Shown one piece after another: positions 16,291 through 24,308 of a stretch of DNA of 29,737 nucleotides. The notes beneath the pieces were generated by a model, which saw nothing but the letters and a program-made list of their open reading frames with translations, was not told the origin of the DNA and searched no databases. The DNA comes from a virus. The DNA lies in IMG/VR virus record IMGVR_UViG_3300025073_000135, positions 1 to 29,737 of that record; one strand, written 5' to 3'. Position 1 is the stretch's first letter, and each line of letters begins with the position of its first letter. Position numbers and translations under genes: made by a program.

Positions 16291-18420
16291 ATGGACTACA
16301 AGGAATTTTCTAAGTCTATCAAACAAAAATATCCGCAATACGAAAGTGTCGATGATCTGACTTTAGCACAAAAGGTTGTTGATAAATACCCTGTCTACAA
16401 GGAAAAGGTTGAATTTAAGGAGTTGGAGCCAATACAGGAACAGCCAAAGGCAACAATCGGAAGTGAGGTTAAACGATCACTTGGATTTGCTCTTAATCCT
16501 GTCAAACAAGTGAATGCCATGCAATCGCCTACTGGTAAAGGAATCGGCCAGGGGGCTATTCAGGCGGGTACGCTTGGTTATGGTATGCCGACGGCCAGAA
16601 AGAGCGCAGAAGCCATTAATATGGCGTTTGGTCAGAAAGCCGATACTGGCGATGTAAGACCGCCCACTGGAAAGGAAGAGATTGCAGGCGCACTACTGAC
16701 AGCTCCCTTCGCTGGGTCTACGCTGGCGAAACTGGCAACGAAAGGTAATGTACTTGCCCGGGCCGGAAAAATGGCAGGCGCAGGCTACGCATACAATCCG
16801 TCAACTACCGAAATTGAACCGGCGATCAGTGGCAAACGTGCCACCGATGCGGTTATCGGCTCCGCATTTGTAGGCGTGCCATTGGTTGCCAAAGGTGCAA
16901 AGGAAGTAGTGGCACGTTCTGGAAGGTGGGTGTCAAAGAACGTGGGAGGAATAACCGATTCGACGGTATCGCTTATCAAGAGAATTGGCGCAGATAAGGT
17001 ATTTGACCCCGCAAAGGCACAGGCAGACTATATCGGTAAGGTGATAGTGCCAAAAGCCAAAAACACCATAGTCGATATGATTTCAAAAGACACACAGAAC
17101 GCAGTAAAGGGATTGCGTGATATTGGCGTTGACGCTGACGATATATCTACCATTCAAAAGCTAAACCCAAAAAGCAAGACCATCCTGAATAAAGCCATAA
17201 AGGGCGAAGATGTTGAAGAATTGCGCTCTGACTATATTGGAAAAAAAATCGTTCCGCAGGTAAAAGAGAAAGTAGCGACATTGATAGAAAAGAACGCCCC
17301 CGGCTTTCAAAATGCCATGACCAAACTTGGTATACCGGAAAATGAAATAAATATACTTAGTGCCGTATCACCGTCTAAACGTAAAGTTGTTGCGGATATT
17401 GTCAGGGGTCAATCTGGTGAAGCTTCGCAAGTAATAAAGACCCAAAAAGAAATGGCTGATGATTATTACAGAAAGACGCTTGATAAGTTGCCGAAGGGAA
17501 CGACCGTTGACGCGAAGGGAACATATTACAAGTTGTTGAATAATATGATGCGTGAGGGGTGGGTTGATAAAAACGGCATGGCTCTTGAGGGTGCAGGAAT
17601 ACCGAACAAGACGCGCGACTACTTAATAAAGATTGCCAACGACCTTAGAAAGACCATGCCGGGAATTAAGAAAACATTGGCACAAGAGCATAGTGATATG
17701 CAGCGCGGAATGAGTGTCACGTTTGGTGGGAAAATTCCTGTGCGTGAGTATTTTACAAAGCTGAACGAGCTGGAATCTGCAATATCAGGAAATATGAAAT
17801 TTGATCGGATAGTGTTTGACGTGCAAGATAGTTTAAGACGTTCAGCTGAAAAATCAGCACCGTCATTAGTCAAGGCAAATAAAATCTGGTCAGATGCCAA
17901 AAACCTTGAATCGCTTAGCAAGACATTCAAGAAACTTGGCGACGATCAACTACCTTTCGATGTTGCATTAGAACAAAAGATGATGCAGTTATCCGACAAC
18001 AAGAAATACAACCTTAGAAACAACTGGAAGAACATAATCGGTCAAGATTTAATGAATGACCTTGATACGCATTTTGTCGGCAAACGAATTGTCAACGATC
18101 AGGATTCAGGACTATCCGCAATGCTGCAATCGAAACTAAAACAGCTTGGCGACCCGTCAAAGCCGGTCGAACGCAACACATGGAGAAACATACTCGGTAA
18201 AGATACGTTTGACGATCTTGACGCTCATTTTGCGAACAGGGATTTTGAATTAGTGTCGAACGTGCCCGGTGCTGGTGGTGGGATATATACCGGGCGCAGT
18301 GGAATGATAAAGGCAGGAGTAAGTGGCGTAAACAAGCAGTATTACAAGAACGTAAGACCGGCTATTGAAAAAGTAAAAATATCCGGTGCCGATCTATTAA
18401 AACAAGCGTTTGGTAAATAA
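16291..18420 (+). CDS. Ejection-type internal virion protein 3
   Basis: A 709-residue protein starting directly after the previous stop. Its N-terminus has the motif FSKSIKQKYPQYES then LTLAQKVVDKYPVYKEKVEF (about 6-42), which is frequent at the start of large podovirus ejection proteins. Residues 90-210 are Gly/Ala-rich with hydrophobic stretches (GALLTAPFAGSTLAKLA) that could cross a membrane. The rest is helical with repeated elements (DYIGKVIVPKAK near 245 and DYIGKKIVPQVK near 315; LRNNWKNIIGQDLMNDLDTHF and RNTWRNILGKDTFDDLDAHF near 570-645). The last 13 residues recur downstream at 19288-19326. No muramidase motif is obvious. Confidence 0.65.
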   Translation: MDYKEFSKSIKQKYPQYESVDDLTLAQKVVDKYPVYKEKVEFKELEPIQEQPKATIGSEVKRSLGFALNPVKQVNAMQSPTGKGIGQGAIQAGTLGYGMPTARKSAEAINMAFGQKADTGDVRPPTGKEEIAGALLTAPFAGSTLAKLATKGNVLARAGKMAGAGYAYNPSTTEIEPAISGKRATDAVIGSAFVGVPLVAKGAKEVVARSGRWVSKNVGGITDSTVSLIKRIGADKVFDPAKAQADYIGKVIVPKAKNTIVDMISKDTQNAVKGLRDIGVDADDISTIQKLNPKSKTILNKAIKGEDVEELRSDYIGKKIVPQVKEKVATLIEKNAPGFQNAMTKLGIPENEINILSAVSPSKRKVVADIVRGQSGEASQVIKTQKEMADDYYRKTLDKLPKGTTVDAKGTYYKLLNNMMREGWVDKNGMALEGAGIPNKTRDYLIKIANDLRKTMPGIKKTLAQEHSDMQRGMSVTFGGKIPVREYFTKLNELESAISGNMKFDRIVFDVQDSLRRSAEKSAPSLVKANKIWSDAKNLESLSKTFKKLGDDQLPFDVALEQKMMQLSDNKKYNLRNNWKNIIGQDLMNDLDTHFVGKRIVNDQDSGLSAMLQSKLKQLGDPSKPVERNTWRNILGKDTFDDLDAHFANRDFELVSNVPGAGGGIYTGRSGMIKAGVSGVNKQYYKNVRPAIEKVKISGADLLKQAFGK

Positions 18421-18437
18421 TGGGATGGAGGTTGACA

Positions 18438-19217
18438 ATGAAGCTGCTTTTAATTGGAATTATGTTTACGCTGTCAATCCCGGTAGGTGCCGCTACCGTT
18501 GAAACATTTACATCCACTGGAACGTATACATGGGTTTGCCCTGTGGGTGTCACGTCGGTCAAGGTTGAGTGTTGGGGCGGCGGTGCCGCAGGGCTGACGG
18601 CTGCTTCTGGACATGGCGGCTTTGGTGGCGGTGGTGGTTCTTATGCTCGGCTAAACGCATTAACCGTTATTCCCGGAAACTCGTATGCGGTTGTTGTTGG
18701 TGGCTGGGGCATAACCAATACCAGCATATCCGATGCGTCGGTATTCGGTGGACCAACGTCATTTGTAAGCACCAGCACTTGCCTTGCTACTGGTGGTGGT
18801 CGTTCTTCCAACTCGTCGTATGGTGGATTGGCGAGTGCATGTATTGGCGATGTTGCGTATGGCGGAGGCAATGGAGGGTCTTACGCATCAACAAGTGGCG
18901 GCGGTGGCGCTTCGAGTGCTGGGTCTGCCTCAGATGGGAACAATGGTGGCGATGCTTTAGCAATTGCTCCATACACACCCGGGGCTGGTGGTGTCGCTCC
19001 GACTGGTGGGTATGCAGGTGGAGATGGCGCTGCAAATAATCAAAACGCTACGCCAGTTCCTTTAACCAATTATGGAGCAGGCGGTGGCGGTGGCGGTGGT
19101 TTTGCAACATACACAGGAAGCCGTGGTGCTGGTGGATTAGTTAAATTGACTTATACAATGGCAAAGAATAAAAAACAGTATTGCGGAACAAGCAGAATAC
19201 TACTTTTTAATCGTTAA
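18438..19217 (+). CDS. Glycine-rich tail-tip/fibre protein with signal peptide
   Basis: The start at ATG 18438 is chosen because GGAGG lies 6 bases upstream; ATG 18420 overlaps the previous stop. Residues 1-18 (MKLLLIGIMFTLSIPVGA) are a signal peptide. The 259-residue chain then follows a domain known from phage tail and bacterial surface proteins: TFTSTGTYTWVCPVGVTSVK, VECWGGGAAG, many glycine runs (GGFGGGGGS, GAGGGGGGG), and an end GLVKLTYT, followed by an extra basic tail of about 19 residues. Polyglycine-rich sandwiches of this sort act as receptor-binding tips. The gene interrupts the ejection block and is flanked by a duplicated 3' end. Confidence 0.65.
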   Translation: MKLLLIGIMFTLSIPVGAATVETFTSTGTYTWVCPVGVTSVKVECWGGGAAGLTAASGHGGFGGGGGSYARLNALTVIPGNSYAVVVGGWGITNTSISDASVFGGPTSFVSTSTCLATGGGRSSNSSYGGLASACIGDVAYGGGNGGSYASTSGGGGASSAGSASDGNNGGDALAIAPYTPGAGGVAPTGGYAGGDGAANNQNATPVPLTNYGAGGGGGGGFATYTGSRGAGGLVKLTYTMAKNKKQYCGTSRILLFNR

Positions 19218-19266
19218 ATTTATATTAAAGATAATCTGAAATGAGGGTATATGTATAGAAAGTTCA

Positions 19267-19326
19267 ATGATGACAAGAAACGCGGATTCCGGTGTCGATC
19301 TACTCAAACAAGCATTTAGAAAGTGA
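19267..19326 (+). pseudogene. Remnant copy of the ejection protein 3' end
   Basis: This short reading frame ends in SGVDLLKQAFRK and a stop, nearly the same as the ejection protein's SGADLLKQAFGK ending at 18420. The 39 bases at 19288-19326 match 18382-18420 at 31 positions, mostly with synonymous changes. It looks like a leftover of the original 3' end after the glycine-rich gene was inserted with its own copy of the end. It is unlikely to be functional, though a 19-codon ORF (ATG 19267) remains. Confidence 0.65.
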
Positions 19327-19334
19327 GGATTATG

Positions 19335-19544
19335 ATGAAAATTGACGGGAAAAAGGTGTATGTGTGGTGTGGAATCGTGATTGCTTCGGGCGTTGCTATG
19401 TATTTCACCAATATTCTGAACGCGAAAGAACTGTTTTTTGTCGTTTCCTATTTCGGGGAATGTATATTCTCTCGTCATGCATCGGCGAAGATTGAAAAGA
19501 AAGACTTTAAGGTTTCAGACCCCGGCGTGGCCAAATTTCTTTAA
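19335..19544 (+). CDS. Small membrane protein (holin-like possibility)
   Basis: A 69-residue ORF. ATG 19335 has GAGG 6 bases upstream; ATG 19332 and GTG 19323 are alternatives. It has a basic start (KIDGKKVYVW), a membrane helix (CGIVIASGVAMYFTNIL), a second hydrophobic stretch (ELFFVVSYFGECIF) and a charged tail. This topology suits a small holin or a membrane anchor for tail proteins. A separate holin candidate lies at 23212, so the role remains open. Confidence 0.55.
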   Translation: MKIDGKKVYVWCGIVIASGVAMYFTNILNAKELFFVVSYFGECIFSRHASAKIEKKDFKVSDPGVAKFL

Positions 19545-19554
19545 GAGGTGAACT

Positions 19555-19839
19555 ATGGGAATGGATATTAGGCAAAAAACACCGCTTCAGTATGTATTAG
19601 AAGCTCCGACGACAGGGCTTATTGACGAGGTTGATTCTACTGGAAATACCATTTACCTCGGCTTTCCACTTAACAATGACGCTACTGTTAAAACATCGGA
19701 AGCGAAATGGCGCATTATAAAAATATCGAAGTCTGGTTATGTGACTACTAAGGCGTTTGCCAATGCTTCAGAAGGATTTGACCAAATATGGGACGACCGC
19801 GCGAATGGCGCAAAGATTACCTATACCACATTCGCATAG
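19555..19839 (+). CDS. Conserved phage tail-region small protein
   Basis: A 94-residue beta-rich protein with an AAGAGGTGA ribosome site. The ending AFANASEGFDQIWDDRANGAKITYT fits a pattern I know from many phage genomes (YADGxxxFdxIWDdRxxLtY) in small proteins next to tail fibre genes. Their function is not known. It has no signal peptide and lies directly before the fibre gene. Confidence 0.65.
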   Translation: MGMDIRQKTPLQYVLEAPTTGLIDEVDSTGNTIYLGFPLNNDATVKTSEAKWRIIKISKSGYVTTKAFANASEGFDQIWDDRANGAKITYTTFA

Positions 19840-19846
19840 AGGGACA

Positions 19847-21385
19847 ATGAAAAAACTACTGTATGCCATTTTAGCGATTCCGATATTGTGCAATTCCTTG
19901 TATGCCGCCACGAGTACTATGGGTTGGAATTACTACGAGAAGCCAGGGGAAAAGATTATCACTACACCTTACGCGATCTTTTCCAGTTCGCGGATTATAT
20001 TCACGTCTTCACTTGGTGGTATTCAGTGGTACAATGGCACGCTTTCCACCGCCCCAGTGACCAGTGGCGGGGCAAGCGCACACGCCGACCTGACACAGCT
20101 TGACTATGCGTCATCTGGACATACAGGGTTCGCGTCGGTTGAAGATACCGGAACACTGAAAGCTGATATTGCCACCCACTATACAGAGTTAAAAGCGACA
20201 GGTGCGGCATTGTCGGCACTTACGGTGACAGTTGCTGGAATACAGGCATCCACCCCATCCGCGACAAGTGTGACAAACTGGAACTATGCATATAGTGCAA
20301 TCGATAGTAGCGAAAACTGGAATACGGCGTATGGGTGGGGTGATCATGGGGCGGCAGGGTATGCGTTAGAGGTTGACACCCTGACCATAGGAACGGGCTC
20401 TACGCAAGCCGCTGCTGGAAATCACGACCATAGCGGAGTGTACGCCGTGATTGGCGATACCCTAACCGTAGGCGCACAGGTTCAGGCCTACGACGCTGAC
20501 CTTGACGATCTGGCTGACGGATCTCTGACTGGTTCTAAGGTGGGCGCAGGTGTGCCGTTTGCTTCCCTTCCTTACGGTGACGCTGACAATACGGTGGCGG
20601 TTGGCTCACATACCCACGCGGGTGTTTACCAACCCGCTGACGATGATTTAACCGACCTTGCGGACGGAGAATTGACTGGCTCTAAGGTCGGGGATGGCGT
20701 GGCTGCGGCGAACATAGCCGCTGGCTCGCTCGATACTGACGTGATCGTGTCCAGTATCGCTGTCAATGCCGTGTACCCTGACGCCGTGCAGGGCGTGGCG
20801 TATGAGCATATCAGGGCTGGGACGTCCACTATTGCCTATTCGCTCCCTTCTACGTTAAACCAAGACCTTCAGATCGTGAGTGTTGGCACCGCAACCGTTT
20901 CCCTGTCATGTTCCGGCAATGCCACAACGGTGACGAATGGGCTATATACCACGTCGGTTACAGCCGCAGAGGGTGTGCGGGTGGGTACCGCCACGGTTTC
21001 ACTGGCGTGCAGCGGTGAATCGGCCTACGTTAATGAGATTGTGATAGGTGCGTGCTTTCAGGTGTATGGTGCTACCACTACCGCAGGGGTAAAGCCTATA
21101 CAAATATCGCCAGTTCGTGACTATGCCATGACCATAACCACCATGACGATTACCGTGATCGGCGGTACGAACGTGGTGGGAATGATCGAACAGAGAGCGG
21201 TTAACGCGCAGTCCTCCGCGGGAACAGACATATGGAGCGATGACGTAACAGCCGTGACTACACATATTGGCGGTACGTTCGCAGATGCTACCGTTCCAGC
21301 CAACTATGCCATGTATTTCGTACCTACCGAATGGACAGGTGCAGTAGATACCGTGATTTTCGCTGGAAAAGCGACGAGGGATTGA
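19847..21385 (+). CDS. Tail fibre protein with signal peptide
   Basis: The ATG at 19847 (after GAGGGACA) gives 512 residues. Residues 1-20 (MKKLLYAILAIPILCNSLYA) are a signal peptide ending in LYA. The mature part is a typical modular fibre: an N-terminal region, NWNYAYSAIDSSENWNTAYG with GWGDHGAAGYA, two HxHxGVY repeats (GNHDHSGVYA and GSHTHAGVYQ), two DLADGxLTGSKVGxG repeats, then two VGTATVSLxCSG strands and a C-terminal beta domain from about 410. It is probably trimeric and used for host binding. The signal peptide and the three cysteines of the mature chain are unusual for a fibre built in the cytoplasm. Confidence 0.75.
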   Translation: MKKLLYAILAIPILCNSLYAATSTMGWNYYEKPGEKIITTPYAIFSSSRIIFTSSLGGIQWYNGTLSTAPVTSGGASAHADLTQLDYASSGHTGFASVEDTGTLKADIATHYTELKATGAALSALTVTVAGIQASTPSATSVTNWNYAYSAIDSSENWNTAYGWGDHGAAGYALEVDTLTIGTGSTQAAAGNHDHSGVYAVIGDTLTVGAQVQAYDADLDDLADGSLTGSKVGAGVPFASLPYGDADNTVAVGSHTHAGVYQPADDDLTDLADGELTGSKVGDGVAAANIAAGSLDTDVIVSSIAVNAVYPDAVQGVAYEHIRAGTSTIAYSLPSTLNQDLQIVSVGTATVSLSCSGNATTVTNGLYTTSVTAAEGVRVGTATVSLACSGESAYVNEIVIGACFQVYGATTTAGVKPIQISPVRDYAMTITTMTITVIGGTNVVGMIEQRAVNAQSSAGTDIWSDDVTAVTTHIGGTFADATVPANYAMYFVPTEWTGAVDTVIFAGKATRD

Positions 21386-21386
21386 T

Positions 21387-21857
21387 ATGAAACACCTCAT
21401 TCCTTTCATCATCCTGTTCCTCTCAACCTCGTGCTACGGGGCGGAGTTTCTTGTGATGGCGAAAAATAACTGGATGGTGGATGCTGACCAGACGAACTGG
21501 ACAGCAGACCAGAAAGCCGAAGCCGAAAGACAGTACAAGATCGGCGACATTGTTCAGGTGTTTCCTGATGGCGCTTGCCCCGAAAATCCGTGTGTTGGTA
21601 GTCCGTTCTACATTATCCGCATTTCTGGTTTGTCTTACGATACCGCGCAGAAATACACGCAAGCGATCACCACGACGACGATTAACGCCGATGGCGTGTC
21701 AATGACTTCAATGGTCAAGCGTCGTCTATATGGAGTGCGCGCCGCCGATCTTCCGACTTCCGTTAAAACAACACTCAAGGAAACGCGCGCCTACAACACC
21801 ACATGGACAGCCGTGAAAACGTATATCACCAACAAGGTTACGGCGGTGAACGAATGA
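21387..21857 (+). CDS. Tail-region small protein with signal peptide
   Basis: A 156-residue protein starting 1 base after the fibre stop. Residues 1-18 (MKHLIPFIILFLSTSCYG) form a signal peptide; the Cys is not in a canonical lipobox. The mature sequence has YKIGDIVQVFPDGACPENPC and SPFYIIRISGLS, a pattern known from small phage tail-cluster proteins (KxGDvVxVxPDG then fxiixVpgl) that normally lack a leader. A CPENPC pair could form a disulfide. It overlaps the next gene by ATGA. Confidence 0.65.
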   Translation: MKHLIPFIILFLSTSCYGAEFLVMAKNNWMVDADQTNWTADQKAEAERQYKIGDIVQVFPDGACPENPCVGSPFYIIRISGLSYDTAQKYTQAITTTTINADGVSMTSMVKRRLYGVRAADLPTSVKTTLKETRAYNTTWTAVKTYITNKVTAVNE

Positions 21858-22903
21858 AGAAAGCACTGTTGATGCTGATGCTGTTTCCCATGCTTTCATT
21901 CGGAGCAACAATCACCCGCTATGTGAATACTGGCTCGACTGCTGGCGGGAATGGAACGACAAATGCAACGACGGGCGATAACAGGGCGTACCCTGACCCC
22001 GCTACAGGAGAGGCCGCTGAACAGACCGACCTTGTAGCCGCAGGAAATATAATAGATTTTGAATGTTCTGGAACATTGCCAATCACCGCTTTAACGACGG
22101 TGGATGGATGGACTACAAGTACAACCTGTTACATTTCTTTTGTAGGCGATTGGAGAATGCCCGAATCGGGAAATCCGTGGGATGCGACCAAGTTTCGCCA
22201 TGATTCTGCCGCTTTAATTTATAACATAACCGAATGTGTCCATCTCGAATATATGCAATTCTCATCATCGTATACCGGAAATGGATGGATATTCCCAACA
22301 GGAACACCCGATCTAACAATAAAAAATTGCATATTTCGTGGAGGCACACAGACAACCCCCGAAGATAATTGGGCGATCTTCACAAACGGATCGCCATCAA
22401 CAACAACAATAATAAATTGCTTATTCTACGATTTTCCAACAGTTAATACTTCGATGCGCGTCATTTGGACAAATTCTACCGGTCATATATTTAATTTTTT
22501 TAACAATACAATGGTCGGTGGGTATTATTTCTGGCGGGCAATAGTCGTGAATGCTTACAACAACATTATTCAAGGTGCAGTTGATTGTTGCCTGAATGTG
22601 ACATTCTTAAACGAAGATGGAAACATTGCCAATACATCTGAATTTTCAGGAGCATCATCACATAACTCGGTTTCAGTTTCATTTTTCAATGCCGAAGGGA
22701 AAGACTATCATCTGTCATCGACCGACACCTACGCGCTTGACGGCGGCGTAAGCGACCCTGGGTCTGGATTATACTCAACCGACATCGACGGCGACACCCG
22801 TTCCGGCACATGGGACATCGGGGCTGATGAGTACGTTTCAGCGGAGCCTCCGGTAGTAATAGATGAGGGCTGGATTCCGCAGGTAATTATATTCGGGTGG
22901 TGA
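21854..22903 (+). CDS. Beta-helix tailspike-like protein with signal peptide
   Basis: The 349-residue protein starts within the previous stop (ATGA). Residues 1-17 (MKKALLMLMLFPMLSFG) are a signal peptide. Repeated short strands (LTIKNCIFRGG, TIINCLFYDF, FNFFNNTMVGG, VVNAYNNIIQG) form a right-handed parallel beta-helix ladder at about 160-270. The end DIDGDTRSGTWDIGADEY is the hallmark of secreted bacterial beta-helix (pectate-lyase-like) proteins. The role may be a tailspike that binds or cuts host polysaccharide. No catalytic residues can be named. The secreted-type C-terminus suggests origin from a bacterial exoprotein. Confidence 0.7.
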   Translation: MKKALLMLMLFPMLSFGATITRYVNTGSTAGGNGTTNATTGDNRAYPDPATGEAAEQTDLVAAGNIIDFECSGTLPITALTTVDGWTTSTTCYISFVGDWRMPESGNPWDATKFRHDSAALIYNITECVHLEYMQFSSSYTGNGWIFPTGTPDLTIKNCIFRGGTQTTPEDNWAIFTNGSPSTTTIINCLFYDFPTVNTSMRVIWTNSTGHIFNFFNNTMVGGYYFWRAIVVNAYNNIIQGAVDCCLNVTFLNEDGNIANTSEFSGASSHNSVSVSFFNAEGKDYHLSSTDTYALDGGVSDPGSGLYSTDIDGDTRSGTWDIGADEYVSAEPPVVIDEGWIPQVIIFGW

Positions 22904-22908
22904 GGACT

Positions 22909-23148
22909 ATGAGCGAACACAGGCGTGCGAGTGACAATATTACCGAGCCACAGACCTTAGACGAGTTTGTCAGGGCTATCTATGCACGTCAATCACAAGT
23001 AATAGAGAAGGTGGAAAAGATTGACAAGACCGTATTTGGTAATGGCAAGGCAGGACTATGTGATCGCCTGATTACCGTTGAAACTACCATTAAGGTCATA
23101 GGGGCTATTATTGTGGTCGGTGCTGGATATATAGCGTTATTTAAATGA
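22909..23148 (+). CDS. Coiled-coil tail-anchored membrane protein, XhlA-like
   Basis: A 79-residue protein with GGTGAGG before ATG 22909; a GTG at 22897 is a weaker start. Residues 18-45 form a helix that may be a coiled coil, followed by VFGNGKAGLCDRLITVET, similar to small phage lysis-associated proteins with GNGxxGLxdRlxxlE, and a C-terminal membrane helix (62-77). The pattern resembles haemolysin XhlA-type proteins that help holins. It overlaps the next small ORF by ATGA. Confidence 0.6.
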   Translation: MSEHRRASDNITEPQTLDEFVRAIYARQSQVIEKVEKIDKTVFGNGKAGLCDRLITVETTIKVIGAIIVVGAGYIALFK

Positions 23149-23300
23149 TAGGGATTTTGGTGGAGCGTGACATTTTACAGAGGATGATAAGCCATCCAGA
23201 GGAAGGCGACTATGGGCTGGTGGAAGAAGTTAAAGGCATTAGCAGAGCTGAAAACGCTGTTAAATCTGATAACGGAGGGCAGAATGAAAGAGCTTGTTAA
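23145..23300 (+). CDS. Overlapping small ORF in holin region
   Basis: A 51-residue ORF that starts in an ATGA overlap with the XhlA-like gene and ends inside the holin ORF in another frame. It begins MIGILVERDILQRM and has a charged, helical middle (EEGDYGLVEEVKGI). Its stop lies 14 bases past the internal holin start at 23284, so it could couple translation to that start. It competes with the longer holin reading; only one of the two is likely to be main. Confidence 0.35.
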   Translation: MIGILVERDILQRMISHPEEGDYGLVEEVKGISRAENAVKSDNGGQNERAC

Positions 23301-23520
23301 GTCGGTTGCGGGCTGGATTAAGATTATCGGTTATGTGTTTGCTGGCGCGTCTTTGGTTGCTGGCTATTTGCCGGTAGATAAGGTAGTGGCTTTCACGATC
23401 ATCCTTTCGGCACTGGTAAAGATTTCCGAAATTATCGCACCGCTTACCAAAACAACTGCCGATGATGAGATTGTGGCGGCGATCAAGAAAGAAGGAACGG
23501 AACACGGTCTGTTGAAATAG
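23212..23520 (+). CDS. Putative holin with two possible starts
   Basis: The 102-residue reading has a basic amphipathic N-terminus (WWKKLKALAELKTLLNLI), then two membrane helices (about 34-52 GWIKIIGYVFAGASLVAG and 57-76 VVAFTIILSALVKISEII) and a charged end. GAGGAAGG lies before ATG 23212. A second start at 23284 (Met25) has GGAGG 4-5 bases upstream and gives a 78-residue form without the basic leader. This resembles dual-start holins of lambda, where the longer form inhibits. Placement between the XhlA-like protein and the amidase supports lysis. Confidence 0.65.
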   Translation: MGWWKKLKALAELKTLLNLITEGRMKELVKSVAGWIKIIGYVFAGASLVAGYLPVDKVVAFTIILSALVKISEIIAPLTKTTADDEIVAAIKKEGTEHGLLK

Positions 23521-23536
23521 TCTAATCGGGGGTGTT

Positions 23537-23665
23537 ATGGACTGGTCAGACCTTGTGTACTGGCTCAAGCGTAACGCACGGATTGGCATATGCTACCGAT
23601 TTACATGTATAGGATGGCGTGATAGTATCAGAAAGCTCAAAAGACTGTTTAAAAGAGGTGTTTAA
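23537..23665 (+). CDS. Small basic protein of lysis region
   Basis: A 42-residue ORF with a GGGGGTG ribosome site. It starts MDWSDLVYWLKRN, contains RFTCIGWRDSI and ends in a very basic RKLKRLFKRGV. Its stop overlaps the next start (TAATG). The function is unknown. The basic amphipathic end may bind membrane. Confidence 0.45.
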   Translation: MDWSDLVYWLKRNARIGICYRFTCIGWRDSIRKLKRLFKRGV

Positions 23666-23811
23666 TGAAGCTTCTTTCAGAAACACAGTCTATCTGTATC
23701 AAGTGCATGGAACACAGGTGGGAGAAAATCTGTCATTGCTATACCTGCCCGAAAGGACTGAAAGAGCGTAAATTTAAAAATAGAAAATTAAATAAAGATA
23801 CTTTTACATAA
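23665..23811 (+). CDS. Small Cys-rich zinc-ribbon-like protein
   Basis: A 48-residue ORF overlapping the previous stop, with GAGG upstream. Cysteines occur as CIKC (11-14) and CHCYTC (23-28), suitable for zinc binding. The C-terminus is Lys-rich and runs 24 bases into the opposite-strand HNH gene. The end may have been changed by that insertion. Confidence 0.45.
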   Translation: MKLLSETQSICIKCMEHRWEKICHCYTCPKGLKERKFKNRKLNKDTFT

Positions 23812-24288
23812 ATATCGTTTAATTGTTCCTTTGGAAGTAGATAGTAACTTTGCAGTTTTTCTAAGGGTTTTCATATCTAAGAATGATTCCCATAATATAT
23901 TTGTATCAAAAATCTTCTTTTTTGCATTAAATCGCGGCTTAAATTTGCCGATTTTAACACCATCCCAGTAGTCTATTGATGTTAGCATGTCGTGTATCCT
24001 TTTTGGTAATAGTTCGAGATTTTCTATCCTATTATCATGCCTAACATTGTTTTTGTGATGAATAACATAGCCATTAGGTATTTTGCCATAATGTTTTTCC
24101 CATAATATTCTGTGGACGTACTTTTGCGCAAATGTAACATATCCATTATTATTAAATTTCCTTATTCTTGGTCTGTTATTTCTTGCACATCTGTCACACA
24201 TACGATCAACAATATCGTGTGAATCTGGACATTTAACCATTTTTACATTCTTACAAAGAATACACGTTCTTTTGACAATATAATACAC
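23788..24288 (-). CDS. HNH homing endonuclease
   Basis: A 166-residue nuclease of the free-standing HNH_3 type. It carries CxxC pairs at 9-12 and 31-34 and the core VHRILWEKHYGKIPNGYVIHH with His59 and His77-78, then HDNRIENLELL (Asn86, Asn90). The C-terminus holds a helix-turn-helix-like TLRKTAKLLSTSKGTIKRYL. It starts at GTG 24288 with GGAGG 5 bases before. It is oriented against the late genes and visibly more AT-rich than they are, which points to a mobile insertion between the lysis genes. Confidence 0.85.
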   Translation of the reverse strand: MYYIVKRTCILCKNVKMVKCPDSHDIVDRMCDRCARNNRPRIRKFNNNGYVTFAQKYVHRILWEKHYGKIPNGYVIHHKNNVRHDNRIENLELLPKRIHDMLTSIDYWDGVKIGKFKPRFNAKKKIFDTNILWESFLDMKTLRKTAKLLSTSKGTIKRYLCKSIFI

Positions 24289-24291
24289 TTA

Positions 24292-24304
24292 AACCTCCGA
24301 GGTT
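24292..24304. promoter_or_regulatory. Palindromic shared ribosome site
   Basis: AACCTCCGAGGTT is a near-palindrome. On the + strand it supplies GAGG for the amidase ATG (24309), and on the minus strand GGAGG for the endonuclease GTG (24288). One short element therefore serves two divergent genes. Confidence 0.55.
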
Positions 24305-24308
24305 AATA

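Noticed and set aside
18569-19039. Trp/Arg-rich 156-residue ORF and His-rich antisense ORF
   Set aside because: Frame shadows of the glycine-rich gene; composition follows GGN codons read out of frame.
21387-21440. Lipoprotein signal in the 156-residue tail protein
   Set aside because: The Cys in LSTSC has Ser at -3, which does not fit a lipobox; signal peptidase I cleavage near YGA is more likely.
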